Positions 61,859-64,000 of a stretch of DNA of 64,000 bases are shown here, piece by piece (position 1 is the stretch's first letter; each line of letters starts with the position of its first letter). The notes below the pieces were generated by a model. The model made no database searches, had not been told where the DNA came from, and saw only the letters and a list, made by a program, of their open reading frames with translations. The stretch covers positions 62,001 to 126,000 of the forward strand of contig NZ_PGUW01000006.1 in NCBI RefSeq assembly GCF_002863565.1, in the 5' to 3' direction. The position numbers were made by a program, and so were the translations under genes. This DNA comes from Bacillus sp. V5-8f (GTDB lineage: Bacteria > Bacillota > Bacilli > Bacillales > DSM-1321).

Positions 61859-63673
61859 TTGCAACTTCAGGTAATGAACAGTCCTTTTAATCAGGAGCAG
61901 GCAGAGCTCCTTAACCGGCTTCTGCCGACTTTGACAGAGTCTCAAAAAGTCTGGCTTAGTGGATATTTGGCTGCGTCCCAGTCTGCTTCAGCCGTTATAA
62001 CATCCGAACCGCAGGCGGTACAGCTTCCGGCCGAAAACACCCAGGCTATCTCGAAAGAAGTGACCATTCTTTATGGATCACAAACGGGCAACGCACAGGG
62101 ACTTGCCGAGAAGGCAAGAAAGACGCTTGAGGGCCGCGGCTTTCAAGTGAACGTTTCGTCCATGAGCGATTTTAAACCGAACAACTTGAAGAAAGTCCAA
62201 AATCTGCTTATTGTTGTAAGTACACATGGAGAAGGAGACCCGCCGGATAATGCACTTTCTTTCCATGAGTTTATCCATGGACGGCGTGCGCCTAAGCTTG
62301 AAGATCTTCGTTTCTCTGTATTGTCGCTTGGAGACAGCTCGTACGAGTTTTTCTGCCAGACGGGTAAAGAATTTGATTCACGACTGGAAGAGTTAGGCGG
62401 TACAAGGGTTTATCCGCGTGTGGATTGCGACCTTGACTATGATGAGCCAGCTGCCGAGTGGCTGGAGGGTGTTGCTGCCAGCTTAAGTGAGATACAGGGA
62501 GGAAGTACGGCCTCCGCTATAGCGGGCGCACCTCAAGCTGTTGAATCGGCCTATTCCAGAACTAATCCTTTTAAAGCAGAAGTGCTGGAAACTATCAATT
62601 TAAATGGCCGGGGCTCTAATAAAGAAACACGCCATCTGGAGTTATCTCTTGAAGGTTCCGGCCTTACTTTTGAACCAGGTGACAGCCTAGGTATTTACCC
62701 GGAAAACGATCCTGCTCTTGTAAGCATGCTTGTTGAGCAAATGGAATGGAATCCGGAAGAATTGGTGACGGTAGGGAAACAGGAAAATATCCCGCTTAAA
62801 GAAGCGCTTACATCCCATTTGGAAATTACTGTTTTGACAAAGCCCCTTTTACAGAAAGCAGCTGAGCTTTCAACGCATGATGATTTACGGGCGCTTGTGT
62901 CCCCGGGCAATGAAGAAAAACTAAAGGCTTATCTTGAAGGGCGCGATTTGCTTGATTTGGTGCGTGATTTTGCTCCATGGAGCGGATCAGTGCAGGATTT
63001 CATTTCTATACTAAGGAAAATGCCAGCCCGTCTTTATTCGATTGCGAGCAGTTTATCCGCAAATCCGGATGAAGTGCATTTGACCATCGGTGCTGTTCGC
63101 TATGAAACACACGGACGTGAACGAAGTGGCGTTTGCTCGATCCTTTGTGCGGAACGTTTGAATCCTGGCGATGTGCTGCCTGTTTATATTCAGCATAACC
63201 AAAACTTTAAGCTCCCGGAGAATCCAGATACACCGATCATCATGGTCGGACCGGGAACAGGTGTAGCACCGTTCCGTTCCTTTATGCAAGAACGGGAAGA
63301 AATCGGGGCGGAGGGGAAATCTTGGATGTTCTTTGGAGACCAGCATTTCGTTACAGATTTCCTTTACCAGACCGAATGGCAAAAGTGGTTAAAAGACGGT
63401 GTGTTGACGAAAATGGATGTCGCATTTTCACGTGATACGCAGGAAAAAGTATATGTGCAGCACCGAATGCTTGAGCATAGCCAAGAGTTGTTCCAGTGGC
63501 TTCAAGAAGGCGCAGTCCTATATATTTGTGGTGACGAGAAGAATATGGCGCATGATGTCCATAACACACTCATTGATATTATTGAAAAAGAAGGCGGCAT
63601 GGCCCGCGAACAAGCGGAAGCTTATCTTGCTGATATGCAAAAGCAAAAACGTTATCAGCGTGATGTATACTGA
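61859..63673 (+). CDS. cysJ: Sulfite reductase flavoprotein alpha subunit CysJ
   Basis: 604 residues. Flavodoxin domain ('TILYGSQTGNAQGLAEKA' at about 72), FAD-binding domain ('ARLYSIASSLSANPDEVH', 'GVCSILCAER') and NADPH domain ('IIMVGPGTGVAPFRSFMQER'), ending in 'YQRDVY' with the terminal aromatic residue. Transfers electrons from NADPH to CysI. The frame opens at GTG 61844, but TTG 61859, six bases after GAGGTGG, gives (M)QLQVMNSPFNQ, the family start. Confidence 0.95.
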   Translation: MQLQVMNSPFNQEQAELLNRLLPTLTESQKVWLSGYLAASQSASAVITSEPQAVQLPAENTQAISKEVTILYGSQTGNAQGLAEKARKTLEGRGFQVNVSSMSDFKPNNLKKVQNLLIVVSTHGEGDPPDNALSFHEFIHGRRAPKLEDLRFSVLSLGDSSYEFFCQTGKEFDSRLEELGGTRVYPRVDCDLDYDEPAAEWLEGVAASLSEIQGGSTASAIAGAPQAVESAYSRTNPFKAEVLETINLNGRGSNKETRHLELSLEGSGLTFEPGDSLGIYPENDPALVSMLVEQMEWNPEELVTVGKQENIPLKEALTSHLEITVLTKPLLQKAAELSTHDDLRALVSPGNEEKLKAYLEGRDLLDLVRDFAPWSGSVQDFISILRKMPARLYSIASSLSANPDEVHLTIGAVRYETHGRERSGVCSILCAERLNPGDVLPVYIQHNQNFKLPENPDTPIIMVGPGTGVAPFRSFMQEREEIGAEGKSWMFFGDQHFVTDFLYQTEWQKWLKDGVLTKMDVAFSRDTQEKVYVQHRMLEHSQELFQWLQEGAVLYICGDEKNMAHDVHNTLIDIIEKEGGMAREQAEAYLADMQKQKRYQRDVY

Positions 63674-63697
63674 TTTGACCTGAAAGGAGTTTTCAAC

Positions 63698-64000
63698 ATG
63701 GTGAACCCAATTTTAAAAGCGCCCGAAGGACCGCCAAGTGATGTTGAGGAGATAAAAGAAAGAAGCAATTATTTGCGCGGTACTCTCAAGGAAGTAATGC
63801 TCGACCGGATCAGCGCCGGGATTCCTGATGATGACAATCGCTTGATGAAGCACCACGGCAGCTATTTGCAGGACGACCGGGATCTGCGCAATGAGCGCCA
63901 AAAGCAAAAACTGGAACCGGCTTACCAATTTATGCTTCGCGTCCGTCTTCCGGGGGGAGTGGCATCATCATCCCAATGGCTTGTCATGGATGACCTAGCT
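63698..64000 (+). CDS. cysI: Sulfite reductase hemoprotein beta subunit CysI, 3' truncated by the window
   Basis: First 101 codons of CysI. The N-terminus '[20 protein letters not shown]' and '[20 protein letters not shown]' are nearly invariant in Bacillus CysI. It begins 24 bases after cysJ behind AAAGGAG, so cysJI form one operon. The siroheme/Fe-S domains lie outside the window. Confidence 0.95.
   Translation, partial: MVNPILKAPEGPPSDVEEIKERSNYLRGTLKEVMLDRISAGIPDDDNRLMKHHGSYLQDDRDLRNERQKQKLEPAYQFMLRVRLPGGVASSSQWLVMDDLA

Noticed and set aside
1..64000. tRNA, rRNA, prophage or insertion sequence
   Set aside because: No clover-leaf, rRNA-like stretch, transposase, integrase or terminal repeat was recognised on either strand.

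Overview
The window reads as a chromosome segment of an endospore-forming Bacillaceae (Bacillus sensu lato). The evidence is gene order that largely follows the Bacillus subtilis hom-thrC-thrB / yut / yum / yui / mrp / yuf / pbpD / kap / yug / uppP region, AAGGAGG-type ribosome binding sites, frequent TTG and GTG starts, spore genes (coat-like proteins, SleL-type lysin, KapB/KapD) and complete Mrp antiporter and cysJI loci. Nothing looks like a plasmid, prophage or insertion sequence. I saw no rRNA, tRNA, CRISPR array or riboswitch.

Layout. 1-4.1 kb: the end of an L,D-transpeptidase gene and the hom-thrC-thrB operon behind a clear sigma-A promoter. 4.2-14.2 kb: redox and Fe-S genes (yutI, yuzD, yuzB, yutM, yumC, and the NDH-type genes yutJ and yumB) with an inserted coat-like/adhB operon; yumB carries a near-perfect Rex box. 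14.3-18.7 kb: yuiC, a cytosolic BtuF-like protein, yuiD, the aminopeptidase yuiE and the thioesterase yuxO. 18.7-24.5 kb: the seven-gene mrp Na+(K+)/H+ antiporter operon on the minus strand. 24.8-33.6 kb: small membrane proteins, pbpD, kapD/kapB, a cyclophilin, a PH-domain protein and a YteA-type protein. 33.6-45.6 kb: patB, yugE, yugF, alaR-alaT, yugI, rocD, yuzA, yugJ, pgi, yugN and the yugO K+ channel. 45.7-52.7 kb: sleL behind a sigma-E-like promoter, a DUF421 protein, uppP (no ordinary start codon), an amino-acid permease, a soluble-type chemoreceptor with a sigma-D promoter next to a fossil of a second receptor, and small ORFs. 52.8-59.5 kb: an accessory block. 59.5-64 kb: ywnB and ywnA with duplicated operators, then cysL divergent from cysJ-cysI (cysI is cut by the window end).

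The part I cannot place in a known pathway is 53.5-59.5 kb. An ATP-grasp carboxylate-amine ligase is followed after 14 bp by a 655-residue soluble protein, and then by a 612-residue paralogue with its own promoter. Both large proteins share a C-terminal module whose conserved Gln-(6)-Cys, His and Asn have the order and Gln-Cys spacing of papain-like enzymes. A ligase paired with a papain-like hydrolase or transferase suggests making and breaking, or transferring, an amide-linked small molecule or peptide; that function is inference. The 845 bp between the paralogues holds two arrays of degenerate 18-20 bp repeats and a long hairpin.

Coordinates for starts were adjusted where a ribosome binding site and the known family N-terminus agree. 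Sequence-family statements come from memory of the families, not from a database search.
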